Assembly: GCA_903873775.1 (NCBI GenBank)
Contig: CAIQPR010000013.1
Location: 1 to 64,000, forward strand
Reading direction: 5' to 3'
DNA from: an uncultured Actinomycetes bacterium
GTDB taxonomy: Bacteria; Actinomycetota; Acidimicrobiia; Acidimicrobiales; RAAP-2
DNA: 64,000 nt
Shown here: piece by piece, positions 46,621-56,040 of the stretch
Numbering within the stretch: position 1 is the stretch's first letter
How the letters are laid out: each line of letters begins with the position of its first letter
The notes under the pieces: model-generated
What the model saw: only the letters and a program-made list of their open reading frames with translations
Database searches by the model: none
Told to the model about the DNA's origin: nothing
Translations under genes and position numbers: made by a program

Positions 46621-47379
46621 GTGACTACCACCGCACCGCTGGCGACCCCTCGATGGCTGCCGCGCGGGCGTGGGGCCGCCCTGATCATGCTGTGTTTGGG
46701 GGGTTTTATCGCCGGCGAGATCACGGCGCTGCTCTTCGCGATTATTGGGCATTCCTTCAGCGGAACCCACGTGTCCCTCCAGACGATTTCTCACCAGAGC
46801 GAACCACCCCCGTGGTATTTGATTGCGTCCCTCACGGGACTGTGGGTGGGATTTGGCGGTTGTGTCGTGGTGGCGCAGCGGCAGTTCTCCATTTTCCCCT
46901 CACGCGACGTGTTTTCGGCTCGCTGGCGGGACCTGTGGTTCATTCTCCTCGGCGTGGGATGCCAGATCGCGGTGGGCCTCGCCTACCTGCCGTTTCATCT
47001 CCATAACCTCAACGGCCCGACGAACAAGATTTTCGGTGGGGCGCACGGACCGGTCTTCGCGCTCCTCTGTCTGCTCACGGCTCTCGGTGCACCCGTGTTC
47101 GAAGAATTGTTCTTCCGCGGTGCCCTGTTATGTGGTCTGAGCAATCTCATCGCGAATCCCCCCGTCATCGTGTGGAGCCTGTGCGCGATTGCGCTGGACG
47201 GTGTGCTGTTCGGTGTCGCCCACGGCGAGCTCGTGCAGTTGCCGGGTCTCGCGGCCACCGGCATCGTGCTCGCGCTGGTGTACGCACGAACGAAGAGGAT
47301 GCTCCCGAGCATGATCACCCACGCCTCGTTCAACACTCTCGCCGTGCTAAGTCTCGTGGCCCAGCGCGCTCACGGATGA
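46621..47379 (+). CDS. CPBP family intramembrane metalloprotease
   Basis: TM-rich; APVFEELFFRGALLCGLSN, GVLFGVAHGE motifs. Confidence 0.88.
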   Translation: MTTTAPLATPRWLPRGRGAALIMLCLGGFIAGEITALLFAIIGHSFSGTHVSLQTISHQSEPPPWYLIASLTGLWVGFGGCVVVAQRQFSIFPSRDVFSARWRDLWFILLGVGCQIAVGLAYLPFHLHNLNGPTNKIFGGAHGPVFALLCLLTALGAPVFEELFFRGALLCGLSNLIANPPVIVWSLCAIALDGVLFGVAHGELVQLPGLAATGIVLALVYARTKRMLPSMITHASFNTLAVLSLVAQRAHG

Positions 47380-49709
47380 TGCGACAGCGACTCGCGTGGT
47401 GGACGCCACAACGGCTGGCCAACCTCGCTGTCATCGGCGTGGTGTGGCTCATCACGCTCGCCGCCCTGCACCCGTCGCTTCTCCTTCAGAACACGCTGGA
47501 GACGGGCGGCGACACGGGATCGCACGTCGCGACGGCCGCGTATCTGCGCGGCAATCTCGGCTCACTGACCTTGACGTCGTGGTATCCGGGGTGGTTTGAC
47601 GGATTCCCGAGCTATTCGTATTACTTCGTGCTGCCGGATCTTCTCGCAGCTCTCGGAAGTTACGTGGCGGGATTCGCCGTCGCCTTCAAGCTCGCCACCA
47701 TCTTGGGCTCCTTGCTCATGCCGCTGGCCGCATTCACCATGGCCAAGTTGTTCGGTGCCCGCGACCCGATTCCCGCCGCCCTGGCTGCGGCGACGCTGCC
47801 GTTTCTTTTTGATCCCGCCTTCACCATCGACGGTGGCAACCTGTATTCGACGTTGGCGGGCGAGTATTCATTTTCCTTGTCCCTCGCACTCTCGCTCATC
47901 ACCATTGGCTTGTTCGCCCGGGGGGTTCGCACGGGGCGCGGTCGCTGGACGGCGGCGGTGTTCTTAAGTTTGACCTTGGCGGCGCACCTGCTGCCGTGGA
48001 TGTTCGCCCTCGGCGTGATTGCTCTGCTCGTGGTGTTGGAGCTGCTGGGCCGCCACGGTGCCTTCGACCGTGATCGCCCGCCTCTCGGTCGACACGACGG
48101 ACGACGCGCGATCTGGTTTGCCGCGTCCGCGGGTGCACTCAGCCTCGCGCTGTCGGCGTGGTGGCTGTGGCCCTTCGCCACCTCGCAGCAGTACACGACC
48201 TCAATGGGATACACGAACGATGCGGTCTCGACGTTCCACGAGATCTTCACCAAGCTCGGCTTCTACAACGCACAGGGTGGTGTTGGCTCGGACCGCGTGG
48301 TGATTTGTCTGGCCGCCATTGCCTTGGTTCTGTCCTTTATCCTGAAGGACCGCCTGGGCATCGTGGTGTCTCTGTCGGCGGTCTTGGCGCTGATCGCGTT
48401 CATGGTGGATCCCCAAAGCGTCCTGTGGAATGAACGTCTCGTGCCGTTCTGGTTCATGTCCGTGTATCTCTCCGCGGGGTGGCTCGTCGGGGTCGTGCTG
48501 CGCGCGGGGGCTCGAGGACTCGCCCAGCTGCGCCGCGGCGCCGAGACATCGGCGGGGACCTTCGTACGTCAATGGACAGTGTGGGGAACCTTGTCGCTCG
48601 CGGTGCTCGCACCAGCCGTCGTCTTGCCGGGTACGTCCGACGGCTTCCTCGCGACGGCGGTCGGCATTACACCGGGGTCGAATCAGGTGTCGAACTGGGC
48701 CGCGTGGAATTTCTCCGGTTACGAAGGCAAAGGCGCCGCGTGGGTGGAGTACCACTCGATCATGACCATGATGGCCGACGTTGGTCACCGTGACGGATGT
48801 GGCCAAGCCATGTGGCAGTACGACCCCTCGGAGAGTCGATTCGGTACCACGATGGCTCTCATGTTGATGCCCTACTGGACCAACAACTGCATTGGTTCCA
48901 TGGAGGGCCTCTACTTCGAATCGTCCGCGACGACGCCCTATCACTTCCTCAATCAATCCGAATTGAGCGTCACGCCGAGCAATCCCGTCGTCGGGCTCGA
49001 CTACAGCACGGGCGTGAATTTGGACCTCGGCATTTCTCATCTCCAAATGCTCGGCGTGCGCTACTACGTCGCCTTTAGCCCGTCGATCATTCGCCAAGCC
49101 AACGCGGACCCGCGTCTCACCCTGGTGGCGTCAACCAGGACCTTTGCGAGCAGTGGAGCCACGTGGCGCGTGTACCTCATCCACTCGTCGCCCGTGGTGG
49201 AGGGAGTCTCGTACGAGCCGAACGTCGTGGCCGGACTCGAGAGTCGAGTGTCCTGGCTGGACGCGAATCAGTCGTGGTGGCTCTCGCCGTCACAGTGGCC
49301 GACATTGCTCGCCGACAGTGGACCATCCTCGTGGCCGCACGTGAACTCACCCTCTCATCTTCGACGAGTCCGGGTCGCTCACGTGCGCGTCACTGACGTC
49401 GTGCAACACGACACGTCGCTCTCCTTCCACGTCGATCGCGTCGGCGTGCCCGTCGAGGTCAAGGTGTCGTATTTTCCACGGTGGCACGTGACCGGAGGGC
49501 AGGGTCCGTACCGGGTGAGTCCCAACATGATGGTTGTCATTCCGACGTCGCACGACGTCTCCTTGAACTACGGAAGCTCGCCGCAAGTCACCGGCGGCAA
49601 TGTCATCACCGACATTGCGGTGATCGCATTGTTGGTGGCGCTGTGGCGCCGACGTCCGTGGCGTCGTCCTAGGGCTGCGGTGCGACAAGCGACAATTGAC
49701 GAGCAATAG
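47376..49709 (+). CDS. Large polytopic membrane protein (6-pyruvoyl-tetrahydropterin synthase-related/GT-C-like)
   Basis: ETGGDTGSHVATAAYLRGNL...WYPGWFDGFPSYSYYFVLPDLLAAL; ~10 TM then large exported domain; ATGA overlap with upstream gene. Confidence 0.7.
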   Translation: MMRQRLAWWTPQRLANLAVIGVVWLITLAALHPSLLLQNTLETGGDTGSHVATAAYLRGNLGSLTLTSWYPGWFDGFPSYSYYFVLPDLLAALGSYVAGFAVAFKLATILGSLLMPLAAFTMAKLFGARDPIPAALAAATLPFLFDPAFTIDGGNLYSTLAGEYSFSLSLALSLITIGLFARGVRTGRGRWTAAVFLSLTLAAHLLPWMFALGVIALLVVLELLGRHGAFDRDRPPLGRHDGRRAIWFAASAGALSLALSAWWLWPFATSQQYTTSMGYTNDAVSTFHEIFTKLGFYNAQGGVGSDRVVICLAAIALVLSFILKDRLGIVVSLSAVLALIAFMVDPQSVLWNERLVPFWFMSVYLSAGWLVGVVLRAGARGLAQLRRGAETSAGTFVRQWTVWGTLSLAVLAPAVVLPGTSDGFLATAVGITPGSNQVSNWAAWNFSGYEGKGAAWVEYHSIMTMMADVGHRDGCGQAMWQYDPSESRFGTTMALMLMPYWTNNCIGSMEGLYFESSATTPYHFLNQSELSVTPSNPVVGLDYSTGVNLDLGISHLQMLGVRYYVAFSPSIIRQANADPRLTLVASTRTFASSGATWRVYLIHSSPVVEGVSYEPNVVAGLESRVSWLDANQSWWLSPSQWPTLLADSGPSSWPHVNSPSHLRRVRVAHVRVTDVVQHDTSLSFHVDRVGVPVEVKVSYFPRWHVTGGQGPYRVSPNMMVVIPTSHDVSLNYGSSPQVTGGNVITDIAVIALLVALWRRRPWRRPRAAVRQATIDEQ

Positions 49710-50241
49710 TCATTGCCACGTCGAGCGGTGACGCCGACTCGGTAGAGACCCGGACATCTGGCGCCACCGGCTCCTCATAGGGATCATCAATGCCCGTCAT
49801 CTGGTGACGTTCACCCGCCCGCGCCTGGCGATAGAGCGCCTTGGGATCGCGCGCTTCACAGACGGACAACGGCGTGGCGAGATAGACCTCGGCGAAGGGG
49901 GCGTGAGCGCTCTCGTGTCGCTCGCGGACGGCCGCTCGTGCACTCGCGCGCGGTGAGATCAACGACACGATCACCACGACGCCTTGCGTATTGAGAAGTA
50001 AAGATATTTCACCCGCGCGACGAACATTCTCGTCGCGGTCGGCCGCGCTGAAGCCGAGGTCGCGACTGAGACCTCCACGTAAGTCGTCGCCGTCAATCAG
50101 GACGACGGTATGCCCGGCGTTCGCGAGAAGTTCACGTAACGCCGTCGCGGACGTGGTCTTGCCGGCGCCGGAGAGTCCGGTGAGCCAAAGAGTGTGACCG
50201 CGCGTAGACACGCGAGACACCGTAGTTGACGTGACAATCAA
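49669..50241 (-). CDS. cysC: Adenylylsulfate kinase
   Basis: LTGLSGAGKTTSATALRELL, DGDDLRGGLSRDLGFSAADRDENVRRAGE, TGIDDPYEEP. Confidence 0.93.
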   Translation of the reverse strand: MIVTSTTVSRVSTRGHTLWLTGLSGAGKTTSATALRELLANAGHTVVLIDGDDLRGGLSRDLGFSAADRDENVRRAGEISLLLNTQGVVVIVSLISPRASARAAVRERHESAHAPFAEVYLATPLSVCEARDPKALYRQARAGERHQMTGIDDPYEEPVAPDVRVSTESASPLDVAMTIARQLSLVAPQP

Positions 50242-50273
50242 CCCGGCGTCGCTATGGGGCGCGAGTAGGCTGA

Positions 50274-51635
50274 GTGGTCGTGGACACCTCGGCAGTATTC
50301 AAGGCGTACGACATCCGGGGTACCTATCCTGATCAAATTGACGAGCGAATGTTGCGTGCCGTCGGCAGCGCCTTCGCCACTTTCGTGGGCACCGATCACA
50401 TCGTCGTGGCGCGCGATATGCGCCCGTCGGGCGTCACGTTGGCGGCAGCATTCGCCGAGGGGGCGCGTGCCGTCGGCGTGCGAGTGACGGATCTCGGCCT
50501 TGCGAGCACCGACTTTCTCTACTTCGCCGCCGGCTACCTCGACGCACCGGGCGCGATGTTCACGGCCTCGCACAATCCCGCGCAGTACAACGGGATCAAG
50601 TTGTGCCTCGCCGGCGCCAAGCCCATCGGGACCGATACGGGTCTGCGCGACATTGAAGCGCTGACACACCAGTTCTACGAGCACCCCGCGGAGGGACCGC
50701 TCGCTCCCGCTGACGAGCAGGACATCAAGGCGGACTGGGTGCGCCACGTTCACTCCTTCATCAATGTCGACAGTCTGCGCCCCCTCAAGATCGTGGCCGA
50801 CACCGCGAACGGTATGGGCGGACTCATCGCCCCGCTGGTGTTTGCCGGCCTGCCCTTCGAGCTCGACATTCTCTATCCCGAACTCGACGGAACCTTCCCG
50901 AACCACCCCGCGGACCCGATCCAGCCGGAGAACCTTGTTGATCTGCAGCGTCGTGTGCTGGAGACGGGAGCGGACATCGGTCTCGCCTTCGACGGTGACG
51001 CCGACCGCGTGTTCCTGATCGACGAGAAGGCCCAGTTGATCTCGGGCTCCACCACCACCGCGATGGTCGCCCAAGTCATGCTCGAGCGCAATCCTGGTGC
51101 GACCATCCTCTACAACCTCATCTGCTCCAAGGCCGTCCCCGAAGTGATTGCGGAGAACGGCGGAGTGGGGATTCGCACGAGAGTCGGCCACAGTTACATC
51201 AAGTCCGTCATGGCGGACAGTGGCGCGATTTTCGGTGGCGAACACTCGGGTCACTACTACTTCCGCGATAATTACCGCGCGGACTCCGGCATCATCACTG
51301 CGATGGTCGTCCTCGAATTGCTGAGTCGTCACACCGAGCCGTTGTCGCAGGTCGTGGCGCCCTTCCAGCGTTACGCCGCGTCGGGAGAAATCAATACCAC
51401 CGTCGCGAACCCTCCGGCCACGGTGGACAAGGTGGCCGCCCTTCTCGCGGCCCGTGGTGATGCCACCGACCTTCTCGACGGCTTGACCGTGGACTACGGC
51501 GACTGGTGGTTCAACCTGCGCCCGTCGAACACTGAGCCCCTTCTCCGACTCAACGTGGAAGCTCGCACGCCCGAGGAGTGCGCAGGTCGCGTCGCTGATG
51601 TTCTCGAGATTGTTCGCGAAGCGCAAGGAGACTGA
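50274..51635 (+). CDS. Phosphomannomutase/phosphoglucomutase
   Basis: FKAYDIRGTYP, FTASHNPAQYNGIKLC, DGDADRVFLID, GGEHSGHYYFRD, RPSNTEPLLRLNVEA. Confidence 0.94.
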   Translation: MVVDTSAVFKAYDIRGTYPDQIDERMLRAVGSAFATFVGTDHIVVARDMRPSGVTLAAAFAEGARAVGVRVTDLGLASTDFLYFAAGYLDAPGAMFTASHNPAQYNGIKLCLAGAKPIGTDTGLRDIEALTHQFYEHPAEGPLAPADEQDIKADWVRHVHSFINVDSLRPLKIVADTANGMGGLIAPLVFAGLPFELDILYPELDGTFPNHPADPIQPENLVDLQRRVLETGADIGLAFDGDADRVFLIDEKAQLISGSTTTAMVAQVMLERNPGATILYNLICSKAVPEVIAENGGVGIRTRVGHSYIKSVMADSGAIFGGEHSGHYYFRDNYRADSGIITAMVVLELLSRHTEPLSQVVAPFQRYAASGEINTTVANPPATVDKVAALLAARGDATDLLDGLTVDYGDWWFNLRPSNTEPLLRLNVEARTPEECAGRVADVLEIVREAQGD

Positions 51636-51636
51636 C

Positions 51637-51864
51637 GTGGCCCTCGACGCACTGCTACTGAGCATCCTGGAAGATCCCGAGGATCACGCGGAGTTGCTCT
51701 ACATCGAGCACGCCGAGATTCTCTACAACCCTCGTCGCCGCGTGGCCTATGCGGTGCGCGACAACATTCCCGTCATGCTGCCGGACGAAGCGACACCCGT
51801 GAGTGACGAACAGCACGACGCGTACGCGAACGATCCGACCGCGGTCCGCACGGGCGCCCCGTAG
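51637..51864 (+). CDS. Trm112 family protein
   Basis: LDALLLSILEDPEDHAELLYIEHAEILYNPRRRVAYAVRDNIPVMLPDEA; RBS AAGGAG before GTG 51637. Confidence 0.85.
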   Translation: MALDALLLSILEDPEDHAELLYIEHAEILYNPRRRVAYAVRDNIPVMLPDEATPVSDEQHDAYANDPTAVRTGAP

Positions 51865-51884
51865 AACGATGCGACAGACGTCAT

Positions 51885-51920
51885 AAAAAAAGCCCCCGGG
51901 ACATCCCGGGGGCTTTTTTT
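51885..51920. terminator. Bidirectional rho-independent terminator
   Basis: Perfect palindrome AAAAAAAGCCCCCGGGA-CA-TCCCGGGGGCTTTTTTT between convergent genes. Confidence 0.96.
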
Positions 51921-51932
51921 ATGCGCGGCTCG

Positions 51933-53141
51933 TTAGTCGAGGCGCTCGACGATCATGGCCATGCCCTGACCGCCACCGACGCACATCGTCTCCATGCCGA
52001 AACGCTTGCCCTCGTCCTCGAGCGCGTTGAGGAGGGTCGTCATAATGCGGGCACCGGTCATGCCGAACGGGTGTCCCAGCGCGATGCCGCCACCCTTCAC
52101 GTTCAGCTTGTCCCAGCTGATGCCGAGGTGCTTGGCGCTCGGGATGACCTGCGCCGCGAAGGCCTCGTTGATCTCCACGAGGTCGATGTCGTCGATGGTC
52201 ATGTTGGCACGACGCAGGGCCTGGCGACAGGCTTCGATCGGACCCAGTCCCATGATCTCGGGGTTGAGACCCGACACGCCACTGGCGACGATGCGGGCGA
52301 GAGGCTTGATGCCTAGTTCCTTGGCGCGCGTGTCACTCATCACCACAACAGCGGCCGCGCCGTCGTTGAGGGGGCAGGCGTTACCGGCCGTCACGGTGCC
52401 ACCCTCGCGGAACACGGGGGCCAACTGGCTGAGCTTCTCGACGGTGGTGCCGGCACGCGGGCCGTCGTCCTTGGTCACCACGGTGCCGTCGGGGAGGGTG
52501 ACGGGAATGATCTCGCGGTCGAAGAAGCCGTTCTCCTGGCTGGCCACGGCGCGGGCCTGGCTCTGCGCGGCGAACTCGTCCATTTCCTGACGGCTGACCT
52601 TCTCGTATTCGGCGACGTTCTCGGCCGTCTGGCCCATCGCGATGTAGATGTCGGGCAGACCAGTCGGCGGCGTCCACGGGTCGCCGGCCTTCTCGGACCG
52701 CGCGGCGGTGCGCGCGAGGGCGTCGTTGAACAGCGGGTTCATGGCCTTACCGGAGTCACTCGCACCCGCACCGAAGCGCGAGACGGTCTCCACACCGGCG
52801 GCGACGAACACGTCGCCCTCGCCGGAACGAATGGCGTGAGCGGCCATGCGGATGGTCTGCAGTGAGCTCGAGCAGTAACGGTTCACGGTCACGCCGGGCA
52901 CGTTGTCGAGACCCGCGAGAATGGCGGCGACTCGCGCGACGTTGAAGCCCGCTTCACCGGCGGGTTGACCGCAACCCAAGATGAGGTCTTCGACGCTCTG
53001 GGGGTCCAGCTGGGGAACCTTCTCGAGCACGGTCTTGACCACGAGAGCGGTCAGGTCGTCCGGACGCATGTCGACGAGCGAACCCTTGAAGGCTCGACCG
53101 ATCGGGGTCCGTCCGGTGGCAACGATTACTGCTTCAGGCAT
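51933..53141 (-). CDS. Acetyl-CoA C-acyltransferase (thiolase)
   Basis: VNRYCSSSLQTIRMAAHAI, NACPLNDGAAAVVV, EINEAFAAQVI, GGGIALGHPFGMTGARI, CVGGGQGMAMIVE. Confidence 0.94.
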   Translation of the reverse strand: MPEAVIVATGRTPIGRAFKGSLVDMRPDDLTALVVKTVLEKVPQLDPQSVEDLILGCGQPAGEAGFNVARVAAILAGLDNVPGVTVNRYCSSSLQTIRMAAHAIRSGEGDVFVAAGVETVSRFGAGASDSGKAMNPLFNDALARTAARSEKAGDPWTPPTGLPDIYIAMGQTAENVAEYEKVSRQEMDEFAAQSQARAVASQENGFFDREIIPVTLPDGTVVTKDDGPRAGTTVEKLSQLAPVFREGGTVTAGNACPLNDGAAAVVVMSDTRAKELGIKPLARIVASGVSGLNPEIMGLGPIEACRQALRRANMTIDDIDLVEINEAFAAQVIPSAKHLGISWDKLNVKGGGIALGHPFGMTGARIMTTLLNALEDEGKRFGMETMCVGGGQGMAMIVERLD

Positions 53142-53157
53142 GAGTCCTCCTCGAGGG

Positions 53158-53173
53158 GTTACTGATTAGTAAC
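53158..53173. promoter_or_regulatory. Palindromic operator GTTACT-GATT-AGTAAC upstream of thiolase
   Basis: Perfect 6-4-6 inverted repeat immediately 5' of the thiolase RBS, downstream of a TATGCT -10-like element on the minus strand. Confidence 0.65.
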
Positions 53174-53212
53174 TCGTAGGAGCATACTCACGACGGGCGC
53201 CGCACCCCGGGT

Positions 53213-54334
53213 TCATACCGCGACGTGGAAACTGGCCTCCAGAACCAGTCCCGCGGCGGTTCCTGCGAGTAACCACACCGTGGGCGAACGCCGCACGGCC
53301 ACAATGGCCAGCGCCCCAACCGCGGCAATGGGCCACTGCCAGGGGTGGGTGCAACTACGTAGGAGCAAGTACGCCGAACCAACGATGGCCCCCGTCGCTG
53401 CCGGGCCGGCGCCGTCCAAGAAGGCGCGAGCGACGGGGTGTTGGCGGATGCGGGTGAGATGCCGCGCCCCCGCCCCCACGAAGAGAATGGATGGTGTGAA
53501 GGCGACGAGGGCCGCGAAGACCCCCGCCCCCAGTCCGCCCGCGGCATATCCCACGCCCGCGACCGTCGCGACCACCGGACCGGGCGTGAGCTGGCCGATG
53601 GCGACGACGGACGAAAAGGCGGCCGCAGTCATCCAGTGGTGGGTGCTCACGGCGTCGCCGTGCATGAGCGGCACGATCACGAAGCCGCCCCCAAAACTCA
53701 ACGCCCCGACCTTGAGGGCCATCCACGCGAGCGCACCTTTGGTGGCGGTGCCGCCGCCGACGGCGGCGAGAGCCGCGTGAGAGCGCTGGGTGACCGCGAT
53801 CTCCGCGACGCCCGAGAGAATCATCGCCACGACGAGGAGAAGCGGGGACAGGATGCAGGTCACGATCCCGACGAGGACGTAGAGACTGAGACGCACTTGG
53901 CGGGCTCTCGCCAGTTCGGCGATTTTGTAACCACGACCGAGATCGACCGCCGCGCGCAACGCCACGGCCGGCACCACGGCGGCGGCGCCGAGAGCGGCCG
54001 CCTCGAGGACCACCGGGTGGCCGGGTCCCACGACCAGCCAACTGAAGAAGAGCACCAGGGCCACGGCGGGGGTGATGAAGAACCCGGCTGCCGCGAGGAG
54101 GCCGGCGTATCCCCGCAGACGCCACCCGAGCCACAGCGCGAGCTGCGTCGATGCGGGTCCGGGTAGGAGTGACACCGAGGCAAAGGCGTCGGTGAATTCG
54201 TTCGCCTCGACCACGCCGGTGTCGACCCACTGTCGTCGCATCATCAAGACATGTCCGGGGGGTCCCCCAAAGCCCAACCACCCCAGTCGCAGGTAGCGCG
54301 ACGCGAACACGCGCCAGGATGTTTCGGTGCTCAC
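53213..54334 (-). CDS. chrA: Chromate transporter (ChrA, two CHR domains)
   Basis: LGWLGFGGPPGHVLMMRRQWVD, LPGPASTQLALWLGWRLRGYAGLLAAAGFF and second half VGALSFGGGFVIVPLMHGD, GQLTPGPVVATVAGVGY. Confidence 0.92.
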   Translation of the reverse strand: MSTETSWRVFASRYLRLGWLGFGGPPGHVLMMRRQWVDTGVVEANEFTDAFASVSLLPGPASTQLALWLGWRLRGYAGLLAAAGFFITPAVALVLFFSWLVVGPGHPVVLEAAALGAAAVVPAVALRAAVDLGRGYKIAELARARQVRLSLYVLVGIVTCILSPLLLVVAMILSGVAEIAVTQRSHAALAAVGGGTATKGALAWMALKVGALSFGGGFVIVPLMHGDAVSTHHWMTAAAFSSVVAIGQLTPGPVVATVAGVGYAAGGLGAGVFAALVAFTPSILFVGAGARHLTRIRQHPVARAFLDGAGPAATGAIVGSAYLLLRSCTHPWQWPIAAVGALAIVAVRRSPTVWLLAGTAAGLVLEASFHVAV

Positions 54335-54372
54335 GCTGTCAGGCTAGAAGCAAAGAGTGTCCGGAGCGTGAC

Positions 54373-56040
54373 TCAGCGTGACTCGAGCACCCACTCAGCG
54401 GCTTCACGCTGGTGCCGCGCGTAATCCATCTTGCCGTTGACGGCGCGGCCAATGGTCTCGACGAAGCGCACGGCGCGCGGGGCTTTGTAGTGCGCTAGGT
54501 GGCCCTTCACGTGCCCGATGAGTTCGCTTTCGTCCACGGTCTGGCCCGCGTGTAATTCGACGGCCGCGATAATGCGCTGGCCGTACTCGTCATCCGCAAC
54601 GCCCACCACACACGCGTCGGCGACGGCGGCGTGGGTCTTGAGAGCTTCTTCGACTTCTTCGGGGTAGACCTTCTCGCCCGCGGTATTGATGCACTGTGAT
54701 CCCCGACCCAGCAGGTGGATGGTGCCATCGGCGTTGACCTTGGCCATGTCGCCGGGCACGGAGTACCGGGCACCATCGAGTTCTTGAAAGGTGGCGGCTG
54801 ACTTCACGGGATCCTTGTAGTACCCGAGGGGAATGCGGCCGCCCAACATCAACTTGCCGACTTCGTCCGATCCGGGGATCACGTCCTGTCCGTTCTCGCC
54901 GACCACGCGCACGTCGGTGCCGAGCGCGAAGCGTGCGGTCTTCTGCGTGCCTTTGCCCGAGGACACCGAGGAACCCATGCCGAGGGCCTCGGAGGACGAG
55001 AACGCGTCCACCAACATCATCGACGGCTGGTGTTCCAACAGCGCGATTTTGATCTCTTCACTCCACATCGCACCCGAGGAGAGAAAGGCGAACACCGAGG
55101 ACAGGGTGAAGCGTTGCGGTTCGGCCCGTAGCGCCCGCACGAGCGGCCGCGCGAAGGGGTCGCCGACAATCACCACCACATTGACCTCGTGGTCGTCAAT
55201 GGTGCGGGCCATCTCGACGGCGTCGAAATGGCGTCCTTCGAGCAGCACGACGCGCCCACCACCGGCCAGCGTGTTGATCGCGGTGAAGAGACCCGTGCCG
55301 TGCATGAGGGGACAGGCCGGCAGCGTGGCGTAGCCGGGGCCCTCCTGCGCAATAGTGGCAATGAGGGACGTCACGTCTCCGTTGTCATCGAATTTCCGGA
55401 AGCTCCCATTGTTGAGTCGCGCGAAAAGGTCGTCGTTGCGCCACATGACACCCTTCGGCATTCCGGTCGTTCCTCCGGTGTACAGAAAGATGAGATCGTC
55501 CGGAGACAAGGGAGGCAGTTCGACGCGTGGCGACGCCACCACGGTGTCGAACGGCGTGGCCCAGGGCGGGCACACGCTCGTGCCGTCATCGACGAAGACG
55601 TAGTGCGTGAGACCCGGCACGCGCTCTCTCACCGCCGCGACAGTGTCGGTGAACGTGCCGTGAAAGACGAGCACGCGAGCGTCGGCGTTCTCGAAGAGGT
55701 AGACGAGTTCGTCGACGCCGTAGCGGTAATTTGTGTTTACGGGCACTGCGGCGTCAAAGAGGGCTCCGGCGAAACCAACGAGGTACTCGGGGCAGTTGTA
55801 GAGGTAGAGGGCAACTTTGTGGTGCTCTTCGAGTCCCTGCGACTGCATCCAGGACGCAAAGCCTTCGGCCTGATCCACGAAGTTCCGCCACGTGAGCGAC
55901 CGCGCGCCGTGTTCGATCGCAATCTGGTCCGGCTGCGTCTCGGCGATTGCTCGCCACACGGTGCCAAAATTCCACGTCGTCAAGAGCCCCCCTCTCGTTG
56001 GGGGAACACTACCGAGGACCGAGCCCCCGTGCTGACTCAC
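54373..56040 (-). CDS. Acyl-CoA synthetase (FadD-type AMP-ligase)
   Basis: IFLYTGGTTGMPKGVMW, LVDAFSSSEALGMG, GRGSQCINTAGEKVYPEEVEEAL, GKMDYARHQREA. Confidence 0.92.
   Translation of the reverse strand: MSQHGGSVLGSVPPTRGGLLTTWNFGTVWRAIAETQPDQIAIEHGARSLTWRNFVDQAEGFASWMQSQGLEEHHKVALYLYNCPEYLVGFAGALFDAAVPVNTNYRYGVDELVYLFENADARVLVFHGTFTDTVAAVRERVPGLTHYVFVDDGTSVCPPWATPFDTVVASPRVELPPLSPDDLIFLYTGGTTGMPKGVMWRNDDLFARLNNGSFRKFDDNGDVTSLIATIAQEGPGYATLPACPLMHGTGLFTAINTLAGGGRVVLLEGRHFDAVEMARTIDDHEVNVVVIVGDPFARPLVRALRAEPQRFTLSSVFAFLSSGAMWSEEIKIALLEHQPSMMLVDAFSSSEALGMGSSVSSGKGTQKTARFALGTDVRVVGENGQDVIPGSDEVGKLMLGGRIPLGYYKDPVKSAATFQELDGARYSVPGDMAKVNADGTIHLLGRGSQCINTAGEKVYPEEVEEALKTHAAVADACVVGVADDEYGQRIIAAVELHAGQTVDESELIGHVKGHLAHYKAPRAVRFVETIGRAVNGKMDYARHQREAAEWVLESR

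Noticed and set aside
50238-51665. 475-aa minus-strand ORF
   Set aside because: Antisense to phosphomannomutase, which has all diagnostic motifs.
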